From Gemmatimonadota bacterium (GTDB taxonomy: Bacteria > Latescibacterota > UBA2968), in contig JAPPAB010000076.1 in assembly GCA_026705765.1 (NCBI GenBank), positions 1 through 64,000 of the forward strand: a DNA stretch of 64,000 nt, written 5' to 3'. The translations under genes and the position numbers were made by a program. This document shows, in pieces, positions 8,447-16,600 of the stretch (the stretch's first letter is position 1; the number at the start of each line of letters is the position of its first letter). The notes beneath the pieces are model-generated. The model ran no database searches. It was not told the DNA's origin and saw only the letters and a program-made list of their open reading frames with translations.

Positions 8447-9511
8447 TCACTGTTTGTTCAGACAAAACAGATACTCTTCTACTTGATCTGCTTTATAAAC
8501 CCGATTCTCCCGATCTACATCCGCCCGAAAACGCTGGTAATCCCGCGTCATCAAATCCACCTCTCCGTATTGACCCATCGTCTGCAAAATCTCATCCTTA
8601 CCCATAATCCCCTCGCTATTATAGCTGAGGAATACATACTGCGCCGAAGACTTTTTAACCATATCTTCAAATGCAGGTAACGCCCGCCGCTTCATACAAA
8701 AATCCGATTTTTGATCGTCCTGTGGACGCAGCCCCGTCACGCCTTTCAAATCCGGATCATCGTAACGCGCAATCGTCTCCAGCACATGGTAATTCGCACA
8801 GTACTGGCGATGATTATAGGGCGGATCCATATACAGCACATCGCAAGGCCGTCTCTCGACCAACTCCTGCCCATTCACATTGTGTACTTCGTGCTCCTCA
8901 TCGCTCTCGACAATGGCAAGCCGCTTCAATTGCAGGGGCTTCAGCGCACTCTTCTTGATATGTTTCAAAAACGCACCATAGACCGATGCCGTATTTGCAA
9001 CCCGATCTGCCGCATCGATCAAACTCGCCAAAAGATAAAAGTATTCATCCTCCGTCAGCTTGCCCGCCTGCCACCAGTTTTCAATCTGCATCCGAATCGC
9101 ATCACACCGCCTGCCATTCTCATCCGAGAAATATTGTCTCTTAAACTCTGTTCCCTCTGTCTCCCCCGGACAATAATTGCGATAGATGAATTCGGATTTT
9201 CCGTTCAGGGTATTGAGATATTCCAATACCGTGTCGATTGTATCGCAGGATTGCGTTGCTGGTATCAGATCATTCAGAATCCCACAAAATGAAGGAACGC
9301 GATTAATGCCTACAAGTGCGCGATTGAGACAAAAGGAGTAGTATTGGATGTCGTTAGAGATAATCTTAAAACCCTTCTGCTTAAAATGCGCCCCCACAAC
9401 ACCAGTGCCAGCAAAAACATCGCAAAATACCTTACAACCCGCATTTACATTTTTTAAAATACCCTCCTCAAGGAAGTAACGGAGAGAATACTTGCTTCCG
9501 ATGTAGTTCAT
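8447..9511 (-). CDS. D12-class DNA adenine (N6) methyltransferase
   Basis: A 354-residue Dam/D12-like enzyme. The N-terminus MNYIGSKYSL matches the KxKGS-like start of the class, the SAM-binding FxGxG motif is in CDVFAGTGVVGAHF, and the catalytic DPPY motif is in VLYMDPPYNHRQY (about residue 230). It methylates adenine in a specific duplex site; the target cannot be read. No restriction endonuclease gene is adjacent, so it looks like an orphan methylase or the remains of a restriction-modification system. Its neighbourhood with a toxin-antitoxin pair and a gene fragment suggests acquired DNA. Two TATAAT-containing repeats at 9686-9737 could drive it. Confidence 0.85.
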   Translation of the reverse strand: MNYIGSKYSLRYFLEEGILKNVNAGCKVFCDVFAGTGVVGAHFKQKGFKIISNDIQYYSFCLNRALVGINRVPSFCGILNDLIPATQSCDTIDTVLEYLNTLNGKSEFIYRNYCPGETEGTEFKRQYFSDENGRRCDAIRMQIENWWQAGKLTEDEYFYLLASLIDAADRVANTASVYGAFLKHIKKSALKPLQLKRLAIVESDEEHEVHNVNGQELVERRPCDVLYMDPPYNHRQYCANYHVLETIARYDDPDLKGVTGLRPQDDQKSDFCMKRRALPAFEDMVKKSSAQYVFLSYNSEGIMGKDEILQTMGQYGEVDLMTRDYQRFRADVDRENRVYKADQVEEYLFCLNKQ

Positions 9512-9544
9512 GTATCTCTCTTCCGGATGATGGCAACACCCTGT

Positions 9545-9678
9545 TCACACATTCCCAAACTCCTTAAGCGACACAATCCGCCCGGACTCTGATGAAATAC
9601 CCATCCCCTCAACCATTGCCACAGTCACCAGATTATTGCGTTCTGAAATTTCAGGCTTGTCACTACCATTGATCTATG
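9545..9678 (-). pseudogene. 3' fragment of a Gfo/Idh/MocA oxidoreductase gene
   Basis: On the minus strand this stretch encodes about 44 C-terminal codons ending LVTVAMVEGMGISSESGRI then VSLKEFGNV and a stop. It matches the last codons of the complete oxidoreductase gene at 10554-11543 nearly residue for residue and at roughly 85% of bases. Nothing homologous precedes it; upstream bases are AT-rich repeats. It is a broken second copy, separated from the intact gene by the toxin-antitoxin module, and marks an insertion or partial duplication. Confidence 0.85.
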
Positions 9679-9685
9679 GAAAAAA

Positions 9686-9737
9686 ATGGGAATTATATAC
9701 AAAAGGGGCGGGATTTAAATATGGGAATTATATACAA
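9686..9737. repeat. two 17-bp direct repeats with TATAAT core
   Basis: ATGGGAATTATATACAA occurs at 9686-9702 and again at 9721-9737, 35 bp apart. On the minus strand each copy reads TTGTATATAATTCCCAT and contains a perfect -10 hexamer, aimed at the methylase gene. They may be tandem promoters or a binding site array. Confidence 0.6.
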
Positions 9738-9742
9738 TCTGG

Positions 9743-9857
9743 ATTGCGGCTAACACCCTGCCGCAATGACAGCTCTAAAATCCTTGTTTTGCTGACTGCT
9801 GGCCACTAATTGCTTGTTTTTTCACTATTATTCTAAAGTCACACATGACGTTCATGT
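9743..9857. other. intergenic stretch with two inverted repeats
   Basis: This stretch lies between the antitoxin stop and the TATAAT repeats. ATTGCGG (9743-9749) pairs with CCGCAAT (9761-9767), and ACATGA-CGT-TCATGT forms a 15-bp palindrome at 9843-9857, 11 bases after the antitoxin gene. Neither is followed by a T-run on the minus strand, so they are weak terminators at best. No gene is seen here. Confidence 0.4.
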
Positions 9858-9867
9858 AAGTAGCTAT

Positions 9868-10143
9868 CTATCGGGTAATAGCAAGGCGAAGGTTCAGGGT
9901 ATCCAGCACTCTAAAGAGCGTGTCGATCCGTGGGTTGTCCTCATTGGACAGCATGCGGTATAATACCTGCCGCCTCGGACCGCTGGCTTCGGCGATGGAG
10001 GATATTTTTTTTGCTCGCACGACATTGTCGAGAGCCCTGGCGAAGTACTTTGGATCATTTTCTTCTAGTGCTACGTTGAGGTATTCAATCAATGCCTCAT
10101 CGCTGTCGAGAAAATCAATTACGTCGAATTTTTTGAGCTTCAT
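9868..10143 (-). CDS. HigA-like antitoxin (putative addiction module antidote)
   Basis: A 91-residue protein with a C-terminal helix-turn-helix (ISSIAEASGPRRQVLYRMLS, residues about 50-70) and an N-terminal helical part (DFLDSDEALIEYLNVALEEND) typical of the addiction-module antidote family. It would bind and neutralise the toxin encoded 9 bp upstream and repress the shared promoter. Toxin-first order is usual for HigBA-type loci. The start has an AGGAGG-like site in the intergenic gap. Confidence 0.85.
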   Translation of the reverse strand: MKLKKFDVIDFLDSDEALIEYLNVALEENDPKYFARALDNVVRAKKISSIAEASGPRRQVLYRMLSNEDNPRIDTLFRVLDTLNLRLAITR

Positions 10144-10152
10144 GATACCTCC

Positions 10153-10440
10153 TTAGATCTTACTCGCCATCTGTTGAGCGCGTTTTATGTCTTGCTGTTG
10201 CGTCGTTTTATCGCCACCACAGAGCAGGATCACCACGGTGTTTCGCCGAATCGTGTAGTAGGCGCGGAAGCCCTTGCCGATATGGATTCGAAGCTCGCTG
10301 ACTCCGCCTCCAACCGATCTGTGGTCTCCAAAGTTGCCGTCTTCGATGCGTTCAATTCGGGAAACAATCGAGGCCCTCGCACGTCGATCGCCAAGTCGCT
10401 TGAGCCAATTCTCGAAGACCTCAGTATAGACGATTTCCAT
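10153..10440 (-). CDS. RelE/ParE-superfamily toxin (HigB-like, addiction module killer protein)
   Basis: A 95-residue toxin starting MEIVYTEVFENWLKRLGD. The central ELRIHIGKGFRAYYTIR followed by NTVVILLCGGDKTTQQQDI is the signature of the addiction-module killer family. Relatives cut mRNA at the ribosome. The frame is open further upstream to 10557, but the extension is low in family character and crosses the promoter, so I place the start at the internal ATG 10440. The antitoxin follows after 9 bp. Confidence 0.85.
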   Translation of the reverse strand: MEIVYTEVFENWLKRLGDRRARASIVSRIERIEDGNFGDHRSVGGGVSELRIHIGKGFRAYYTIRRNTVVILLCGGDKTTQQQDIKRAQQMASKI

Positions 10441-10447
10441 AATCGAA

Positions 10448-10475
10448 ATGTCCCTTTTCAAGGACATATTGTCAA
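10448..10475 (-). promoter_or_regulatory. toxin-antitoxin promoter with operator palindrome
   Basis: On the minus strand a perfect -35 TTGACA (10475-10470) is followed 17 bp later by a weak -10 (GACATT). The inverted repeat ATGTCC (10448-10453)/GGACAT (10462-10467) spans the spacer and -10 region. That is where an autorepressing toxin-antitoxin complex would bind. Confidence 0.55.
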
Positions 10476-10553
10476 ATAGATTCTTCCCTGACAGACTCGC
10501 GGACATGCGTTCCAGAGAGCCTCGTCCCTTCGACCTGTACCTCAGTAAACCAC

Positions 10554-11543
10554 TCACACATTCACAAACTCTTTGAGCGACACAATCCGCCCGGACTCTG
10601 AGGAAATGCCCATCCCCTCGACCATCGCCATAGTCACCAGATTATTGCGTCCTGAAAACTCGGGTTCTTCACCGCCATTTATCCACGCGAGAAATTGATT
10701 GACAATCAGATCTGTCGAAGTAGGACCTGTGTCCAGAGGCAATATTTCGGGATCGGCTTTGCGGCGCGTCAAAACGAGATTGCCACCCTCAAGCGAAAGC
10801 GTGCCTTCATCCACATCCACCCGGGTTTCGCCACCCGATTTATGCGGTTCAAAAGTCGCAAAATAGGTCGCAGTCGCTCCCCCATCAAATTCCACCCATC
10901 CGGAAACACCTGCCCCACCCTTATACGGACTCCAGGGCGGATTAAAGCTATGCGCCCACATTCGCACGGGCAACGCGCCCAAAATATATCGCATAGTATC
11001 CAGATCGTGAATGCCTCGCTCCCACAAATAGGAATGATCGTCGTGACCCGAATGGTGTACCCCCTTGCTGCGCCAACCTATCTTGGTAAAAAGCCCAAAA
11101 CTCGCCTTGCCATACGTCTCTTCTCGCAAGTGGCGCGATAGGGTCATCGTCGCCGGATTGTATTTGGCATTTTGACTCACCCCCACTTTGACCCCCATGC
11201 GGTCGGCTTCGTCCACAACGTACTTTGCCGACGCCAGAGTTTTTGTAAACGGCTTTTCGACCAGAACGTGCTTCCCCGCTCTGACCGCTTCCAAAATCAT
11301 ATCCGCGTGGGAATCTGGCGGTGTAATAACGATCACACAATCCGATTCCACATTGTTCATGGCTTGCTCAAGCGTTCTAAAACACCGCGACTCGGGCAAA
11401 CCCGACACTTCCATAGCGGCATTCATATTGCCTTCGTGAACATCGACAAAAGCCGCACTTTCCACATCATCTCGCTCCGCAAACATAGCAACCGGCCACT
11501 TCCCCCTGCCGCCAACACCCAGATGAATACACTGCACTGCCAT
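10554..11543 (-). CDS. Gfo/Idh/MocA family oxidoreductase
   Basis: A 329-residue NAD(P)-dependent sugar or polyol dehydrogenase. A Rossmann N-terminus (CIHLGVGGRGKWPVAMF) and the hallmark EKP in HVLVEKPFTKT (about residue 95) are clear; the second half is the alpha/beta substrate domain with HDDHSYLWERGIHDLD. The ATG at 11543 has AAGGAGG 6 bases before it; an upstream extension is not supported. Its last 45 codons exist as a broken duplicate at 9545-9678. The toxin-antitoxin genes follow on the same strand but have their own promoter. Confidence 0.85.
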   Translation of the reverse strand: MAVQCIHLGVGGRGKWPVAMFAERDDVESAAFVDVHEGNMNAAMEVSGLPESRCFRTLEQAMNNVESDCVIVITPPDSHADMILEAVRAGKHVLVEKPFTKTLASAKYVVDEADRMGVKVGVSQNAKYNPATMTLSRHLREETYGKASFGLFTKIGWRSKGVHHSGHDDHSYLWERGIHDLDTMRYILGALPVRMWAHSFNPPWSPYKGGAGVSGWVEFDGGATATYFATFEPHKSGGETRVDVDEGTLSLEGGNLVLTRRKADPEILPLDTGPTSTDLIVNQFLAWINGGEEPEFSGRNNLVTMAMVEGMGISSESGRIVSLKEFVNV

Positions 11544-11797
11544 ACATCGCCTCCTTTTAAGAATTAAAAATTGTGAATTAAAAATTAAGGAACGGTGTAC
11601 AACTGGTCGCTGTTCAGACCAGTTCATTGTCCCACCCTACCACCTAAAATCGGTGCGAACTTAGTTGATTCGTTTACTGAACCCCAATATAAAACCAAAT
11701 TTTTGACCATGCACGTTTTCTTTCTTCCGTTGTGCTTGACATCGAGTACTATGTGTCATATTGTGCGCTATACACGTCAACCTTTCCGGAGGCAAAT
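11544..11797. other. divergent intergenic region
   Basis: This 254-bp gap separates the minus-strand oxidoreductase from the plus-strand enolase-superfamily gene. It contains a short direct repeat of AATTAAAAATT (around 11560-11588) and a Shine-Dalgarno CGGAGG at 11787-11792 for the plus-strand gene. No convincing gene or strong promoter was identified. Confidence 0.4.
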
Positions 11798-13051
11798 ATG
11801 AAAATCAAAACCATTGAACTCATCAATCTCGACGTCCCCTTCACGCCACACAGCCAGAAACACCTCGGCTACTGGCTTCCCCACTGGCGGATACACCAGA
11901 TTTGTCATATCACGCTCGAAAATGGCATTGAAGGATGGGGAGAAACCATACCCAACTACACCTGGGCTAAAGTACCAGGCGATATCGAAGACAGAATTGT
12001 CGGCAGACCCGCCGCCGAACTGATGTGGGATGACAGTCTCGGTGCTGGCGTACAGATGGCTCTATTTGATGCCATAGCAAAAGCGCAAGGCGTACCCATA
12101 TACCGTCTTCTGGGCGCAAAAGTGCGCGACTGGTGCCCCATATCCTGGTGGAATATGGACATGCCACCCGAAGGATGGGCAGAAGAGTGTCGGCAAGCCG
12201 CCCAGGCGGGATATACCAGTTCAAAACTCAAAGCTCGCCCCTGGTTTGATCTGCACGCAGCCATTCAGGCTGTTCAAAAAGTAGTTCCCCCCGGCTTTCA
12301 CCTCGACCTCGACTACAACGGCACCCTCGCCAATTCTGCCAATGCAATCCCGCACCTTAGAGAATTGGAAGCCTATCCCGAAGTGGCGATGATCGAAACG
12401 CCGATTCCGCAAAACGACGTGGCGGGCAACAAGCAAATCAGAAATCTGATCGCACGGCCGATTGCCATGCACTACAACAATCCACCCATTGAAACGACCA
12501 TGAAAGAAGATGTCACCGATGGTTTTGTCATCTGTGCAGGTGCCTCGCGCCTTCTCAAACAAGCATCCGTATGCGAGCAATGGAACAAGCCCTTCTGGCT
12601 GCAACTCGTCGGCTCGGGTATCACAACAGCCTGGGCAGCGCATCTGGGTGCGGTCCTCCCGCAAGCCAAATGGCCGGCCATTACGTGTATGAACACCTGG
12701 GAACATCAACTCATAAAACCCGCGATTGAAGTTCGGGGCGGCTTTTACCGCGTCACTGAAACGCCAGGCCTCGGCGTAGAAATTGATCCCGCCGCATTGG
12801 AACAATACGCCGCAGACTATACCTGGGTCGATCCTCCCCGCCACCTCTACGCGTACCGCCGCAAAAGCGGTGAAGTCACCTATTACGCCTGCACGAAACA
12901 GGACATGCACCACGTCTATCCCGAAGATTCCCAGCCTATATCAGAGCCCGACTCATCACTCGATGTCATTGAAGACGATGGCACAGAAGCATTTGATAAA
13001 TTGTACAGCGAATCGCAAAAATCGCCCGTGCGAAAAAAATGTGAGGTATAA
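11798..13051 (+). CDS. Enolase-superfamily (MR/MLE-like) protein with atypical metal site
   Basis: A 417-residue protein starting MKIKTIELINLDVPF; CGGAGG lies 5-6 bases before the ATG. The capping domain, the KxK of SSKLKARPWFD, the first metal ligand in HLDLDYNG and the second in MIETPIPQ are all present. Where the third acidic ligand should follow, the protein reads IAMHYNNPP, so the usual GE is missing, and the later barrel motifs are also altered. It may use a different ligand set or have lost catalysis. A 70-residue C-terminal extension (RHLYAYRRKSGEVTYYACT onward) is unusual. It is a single-gene unit ended by the hairpin at 13080. Confidence 0.7.
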   Translation: MKIKTIELINLDVPFTPHSQKHLGYWLPHWRIHQICHITLENGIEGWGETIPNYTWAKVPGDIEDRIVGRPAAELMWDDSLGAGVQMALFDAIAKAQGVPIYRLLGAKVRDWCPISWWNMDMPPEGWAEECRQAAQAGYTSSKLKARPWFDLHAAIQAVQKVVPPGFHLDLDYNGTLANSANAIPHLRELEAYPEVAMIETPIPQNDVAGNKQIRNLIARPIAMHYNNPPIETTMKEDVTDGFVICAGASRLLKQASVCEQWNKPFWLQLVGSGITTAWAAHLGAVLPQAKWPAITCMNTWEHQLIKPAIEVRGGFYRVTETPGLGVEIDPAALEQYAADYTWVDPPRHLYAYRRKSGEVTYYACTKQDMHHVYPEDSQPISEPDSSLDVIEDDGTEAFDKLYSESQKSPVRKKCEV

Positions 13052-13079
13052 TGAATTGCTGTACATATTTAAACAAAAA

Positions 13080-13104
13080 AGCCCGTCATCACACCTGACG
13101 GGCT
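13080..13104. terminator. bidirectional rho-independent terminator
   Basis: AGCCCGTCA (13080-13088) pairs with TGACGGGCT (13096-13104) around a 7-base loop, with an A-run before and a short T-run after. It serves the convergent enolase-superfamily and TonB receptor genes. Confidence 0.85.
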
Positions 13105-13138
13105 TTCGTATTGTAATCGAGGATGCGCTCTCGGATAT

Positions 13139-16100
13139 TTATAAACTCCCGAATTGATATGTAAGGCCCAGCTTCAACCGCCGCTCTTTGGGATCGTGCG
13201 TGAAGCCATCGTAGGCTTGTTCGATATTCACCAGTGGTGGCCTGGTGCCGAGCAGATTTATTCCAGAAAACGCGATGTTCACCCCTCTGGACACATTCCA
13301 GAGAAAACTTACATCCCAGGTGACAAACGAATCAATAGTACCGAATAAATTTCTAATTGTCGTATTATCGGAACCCATTGATCCCCGGTCCTCGTAAGAC
13401 GAAATATAGTTCACATAACTCACCAAACTATAGGTCTTCCAGTGGTAGCCCGCCGATGCCCGCCCCTTCAACTTGGGAAGCGAAGTCGCAATGGGATTGC
13501 CAAAATTCAAGTACCCCGCAGCGTCTGCCGCATCCTGGAGCACCAGATTGCCATGCATCAGAGCCTTTGTCTCATACAACAGCGTGTAAGTGCCATCCAG
13601 GCTCGCCGCGAATTGCCCTATACCCGCTGGTATCCGCGTACCCAGATGCACATCGATTCCCGACGTCTTGACCCCGGGCCAGTTGACAATATCAACCCGC
13701 ACCCGCTCGAGTTCTGAAGCTGCGCAGGTGCCAGTGCCTACCCCATCTGGACAGACAATAAATTGCTTCAGGGCACTCTTATTAGCCTCATCGGCATATA
13801 AGTCGGTAATTCTGCCATGAGGCATAGCGCCGATGACATCGCTGAAATCGTAGCTCCAATAGTCAAAAGTCGCTTCGAAACCTGCCTCTGTAACCAGCGC
13901 GAGACCCGCATTATAGGTAAAAGCCTGTTCTGGTTTGAGGTCCTTACTTCCGATTCGATCCACTGTCTGGTAAGCCCCCGTCTGGTTGATCCACTCGAGT
14001 GTCGATAACGGACTTTCATTTACATCGTCCAGCGATGGCGTGCGAAATGTCGTCTGCACCGAGCCGCGCAAAAACGCTGAATGGGTTGGAGACTCCGAGA
14101 GTTGCACGCGCCAGCCGAACTTGGGATCAAAACTGCTCGCCACATCGTGGAACTCGTAATTCGCGGCGAGTTGCACATCAACGCGCTCTCCCAGACTCAG
14201 GGGAATTTCGCCAAAAAAGCGGTGTACCGTCTGGTCTTCGGAGTACGGCCGATTCACATTCGTGAACGCATAGGGACCGAACTTATCTTCCTCTGAGCAC
14301 CCCTTATCGCCCGGAACCGGGCATGGGTTGATGGTCACATCACCCGGGTCGTTCGGATCGCCAGTAGCACTGAGCTTGCGGAACTGATATCCGGCGGCAT
14401 AACTCGCATTGAGCCAGACATTCTCTGTCCATGTTCCCGTCAGCGTCGCATCGGCAACCAGCATATCCGAGGTACTCTGTAGATCGACTTCCTGATTGGC
14501 GAGCCATTCCCGCAATTCGGGACTATTCTCAAGACCAGAGCGGTAATCGGGATTCGGCGAGTTCGCAAAATTCGAGCCATGTTGATCCGTGAACTCGATG
14601 GCATTGCCGAAGGGGTTGTAGTAATGACAGTCACCCTGGCCGGCTACCTTGCCATTGAGCGGACCGAGCCGCATCCCTGCAAGAGATGTCCGATCTGCCT
14701 CCACACCAACGCCGCAATTTGGTCCCCCAAAACCTCGAAAACCGAGGAATAACCGCTCAATGTACACACCCGGCAAATTGTAATTTCCCGCAGTGCGCGA
14801 ATAAGCAAGCCCCACATCAAAATGGGCATCTCGACCGCCGAACGCCTTAAAATCGCCATTTGCCGAAGCCGCCATGCGCAAAGTGCTGGATTCGCGGCCC
14901 AACCTGCGCCCTGGTCCCGAGTTCCCGAATGGTCGTCCATTGAAATACCAGTTCTCGCCACCCTGACATGCGTCGTAATACAGATCGCCGGGATTTGCAC
15001 CGTAATTCTCGCAAAAAGCCTGCCGCCCCGGGTGGTCGGGCGCGACTTCCATAATGCTCGTATCTGTCAGTGGGAACGGAGGATACGAAGGCGTCGTGTA
15101 CCAATTGGGAATCTCGGCCTTAGCCCAAAGGCCCTCGACGTGGTAATCCGTACCATTGTCCAGAGTACCATTGATCTCGGCAAAAGCGCGCATATGACTC
15201 ATTTCTTCGACCAGATTCTCATACTGCTGATAGCGGAAGCGACAAGTCCAGGATTCCCGGAAACCGCCAAACTCCTCACAACGAGGGGCGTGGATAGCTG
15301 CTGTCCAGGGAGCTGGGGCACCAATGGCAAAGGTACCGGGATTCCCCAAACTCGACCATCCAAGGCGTTGCCCACCGCCGTGCCACGGCTGCAACAGGTA
15401 GTCTCTCTCTGTAGAAGGTAGCTCCTGGCGCCCCATCCATTCCGCAGAAATAACCGCATGGGCATTGCCGAGTTTTTTACCCCATATCGCGCCTATATTT
15501 GTATCGCCAGCACCAGCGATATATTCGTGGGCGCCTGAGACTTCAAAACCCTCAAAATCGGATCGGGTCAAAAAATTGGCGACGCCAGCCACTGCATCCG
15601 ATCCATATATAGCCGAGGCTCCCTCCTTGAGCACCTCAATCCGGTCGATGGCAATAGAGGGAATAACATTCACATCGACAAAGCGTCCACCAATCAAGCG
15701 CGCCGGAACATAGGTCTGTCGGCGACTATTGATCAAAACCAGCGTCCTTGAAGCTCCCAACCCACGCAGGTTCACATTGGCAATGCTCTCTGTAAGGGTG
15801 GCAGCCTGACCCGCATTATACCAACTACTCCGCTCGCCGATCACGCCGTGACTCGCACCCAGATGCTTGAAGAAATCAACAGCCTGCGGAGACCCCTGTT
15901 CCGCCATCTTTTCACGCCCAACCACTGCAACCGCATACGTCATGCTGATGGGCGCCTCCTTAAATGCCGTACCCGTCACCACCACTTCATCCAGGTAGAG
16001 CGCAGAGGGATTTATCTGCAACGCAACCGTCACAGTCTCTCCAGCCGTCACCGTAATCGCTACTGTCGCGCTCGCATAGCCGATCAGATCGGCTCTCAGT

Positions 16101-16324
16101 TCGTGCGCGCCAGAAGGCACATTTGGAATGGTAAATCGGCCTTGCTCATCCGACACTACACCCAGTTTCAAAATCGGAATATGGACCTGAACCGCTTCCA
16201 ATTTCTCTCCGCTTGCAGCGTCGGTCACTGTGCCGGTGATCGTGCCAACAGATTGCGCATGGACCACACCAGAAAGCAATCCTACACATACCAGTACCGG
16301 AATATACCTGCTCAAGAATTTCAT
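13139..16324 (-). CDS. TonB-dependent receptor with N-terminal carboxypeptidase-regulatory-like domain
   Basis: A 1061-residue outer-membrane receptor. It has a signal peptide (residues 1-23, cleaved after VVHAQ), then a carboxypeptidase-regulatory-like beta-sandwich (GTITGTVTDAASGEKLEAV, about 27-112), a plug domain (VVVTGTAFKEAP through GASAIYGSDAVAGVANF, about 115-250) and a long barrel ending LKLGLTYQFGSL, an aromatic-rich barrel terminus. It imports a ligand using the TonB-ExbBD motor. It is a close paralogue, of the same length, of the receptor at 18162-21347. It lies 276 bp downstream of the BCCT gene, across a structured intergenic element. Confidence 0.9.
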   Translation of the reverse strand: MKFLSRYIPVLVCVGLLSGVVHAQSVGTITGTVTDAASGEKLEAVQVHIPILKLGVVSDEQGRFTIPNVPSGAHELRADLIGYASATVAITVTAGETVTVALQINPSALYLDEVVVTGTAFKEAPISMTYAVAVVGREKMAEQGSPQAVDFFKHLGASHGVIGERSSWYNAGQAATLTESIANVNLRGLGASRTLVLINSRRQTYVPARLIGGRFVDVNVIPSIAIDRIEVLKEGASAIYGSDAVAGVANFLTRSDFEGFEVSGAHEYIAGAGDTNIGAIWGKKLGNAHAVISAEWMGRQELPSTERDYLLQPWHGGGQRLGWSSLGNPGTFAIGAPAPWTAAIHAPRCEEFGGFRESWTCRFRYQQYENLVEEMSHMRAFAEINGTLDNGTDYHVEGLWAKAEIPNWYTTPSYPPFPLTDTSIMEVAPDHPGRQAFCENYGANPGDLYYDACQGGENWYFNGRPFGNSGPGRRLGRESSTLRMAASANGDFKAFGGRDAHFDVGLAYSRTAGNYNLPGVYIERLFLGFRGFGGPNCGVGVEADRTSLAGMRLGPLNGKVAGQGDCHYYNPFGNAIEFTDQHGSNFANSPNPDYRSGLENSPELREWLANQEVDLQSTSDMLVADATLTGTWTENVWLNASYAAGYQFRKLSATGDPNDPGDVTINPCPVPGDKGCSEEDKFGPYAFTNVNRPYSEDQTVHRFFGEIPLSLGERVDVQLAANYEFHDVASSFDPKFGWRVQLSESPTHSAFLRGSVQTTFRTPSLDDVNESPLSTLEWINQTGAYQTVDRIGSKDLKPEQAFTYNAGLALVTEAGFEATFDYWSYDFSDVIGAMPHGRITDLYADEANKSALKQFIVCPDGVGTGTCAASELERVRVDIVNWPGVKTSGIDVHLGTRIPAGIGQFAASLDGTYTLLYETKALMHGNLVLQDAADAAGYLNFGNPIATSLPKLKGRASAGYHWKTYSLVSYVNYISSYEDRGSMGSDNTTIRNLFGTIDSFVTWDVSFLWNVSRGVNIAFSGINLLGTRPPLVNIEQAYDGFTHDPKERRLKLGLTYQFGSL

Positions 16325-16403
16325 TGGTCCTCACTTTTTTATGTTTTTATCGCAATACTTCGGATATTAGGGATTTTTTGAAATTAATAGCGGTGTGAAC
16401 ACA

Positions 16404-16540
16404 ATTCAAGATGCGATGGCCTTGATAAAATGGACGATATATAGTCCTGAAAATAATATATCGTCCTTAGTATAAGGGAACAAGACCTATTTTTAGTGCA
16501 ATAGTCGAGGTGGTTAGCCAGCGATAAAAACATCTTGAAT
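16404..16540. repeat. nested inverted-repeat element upstream of TonB receptor
   Basis: The outer arms ATTCAAGATG (16404-16413) and CATCTTGAAT (16531-16540) are perfect 10-bp inverted repeats. They enclose a perfect 11-bp hairpin, GGACGATATAT (16432-16442)/ATATATCGTCC (16456-16466). The 137-bp unit could be a folded mRNA leader or a small palindromic mobile relic. No open frame is contained. Confidence 0.55.
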
Positions 16541-16600
16541 GATATTAAAATTCTCTCAATCTCAAATTCTTGCCCGGAAATGTTGCACTGTTTAAGACTC

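Noticed and set aside
9686-9737. CRISPR-like repeats
   Set aside because: There are only two copies, 18 bp apart, with no array or cas genes.
10441-10557. N-terminal extension of the toxin
   Set aside because: It covers the promoter and operator and has no similarity to the toxin family.
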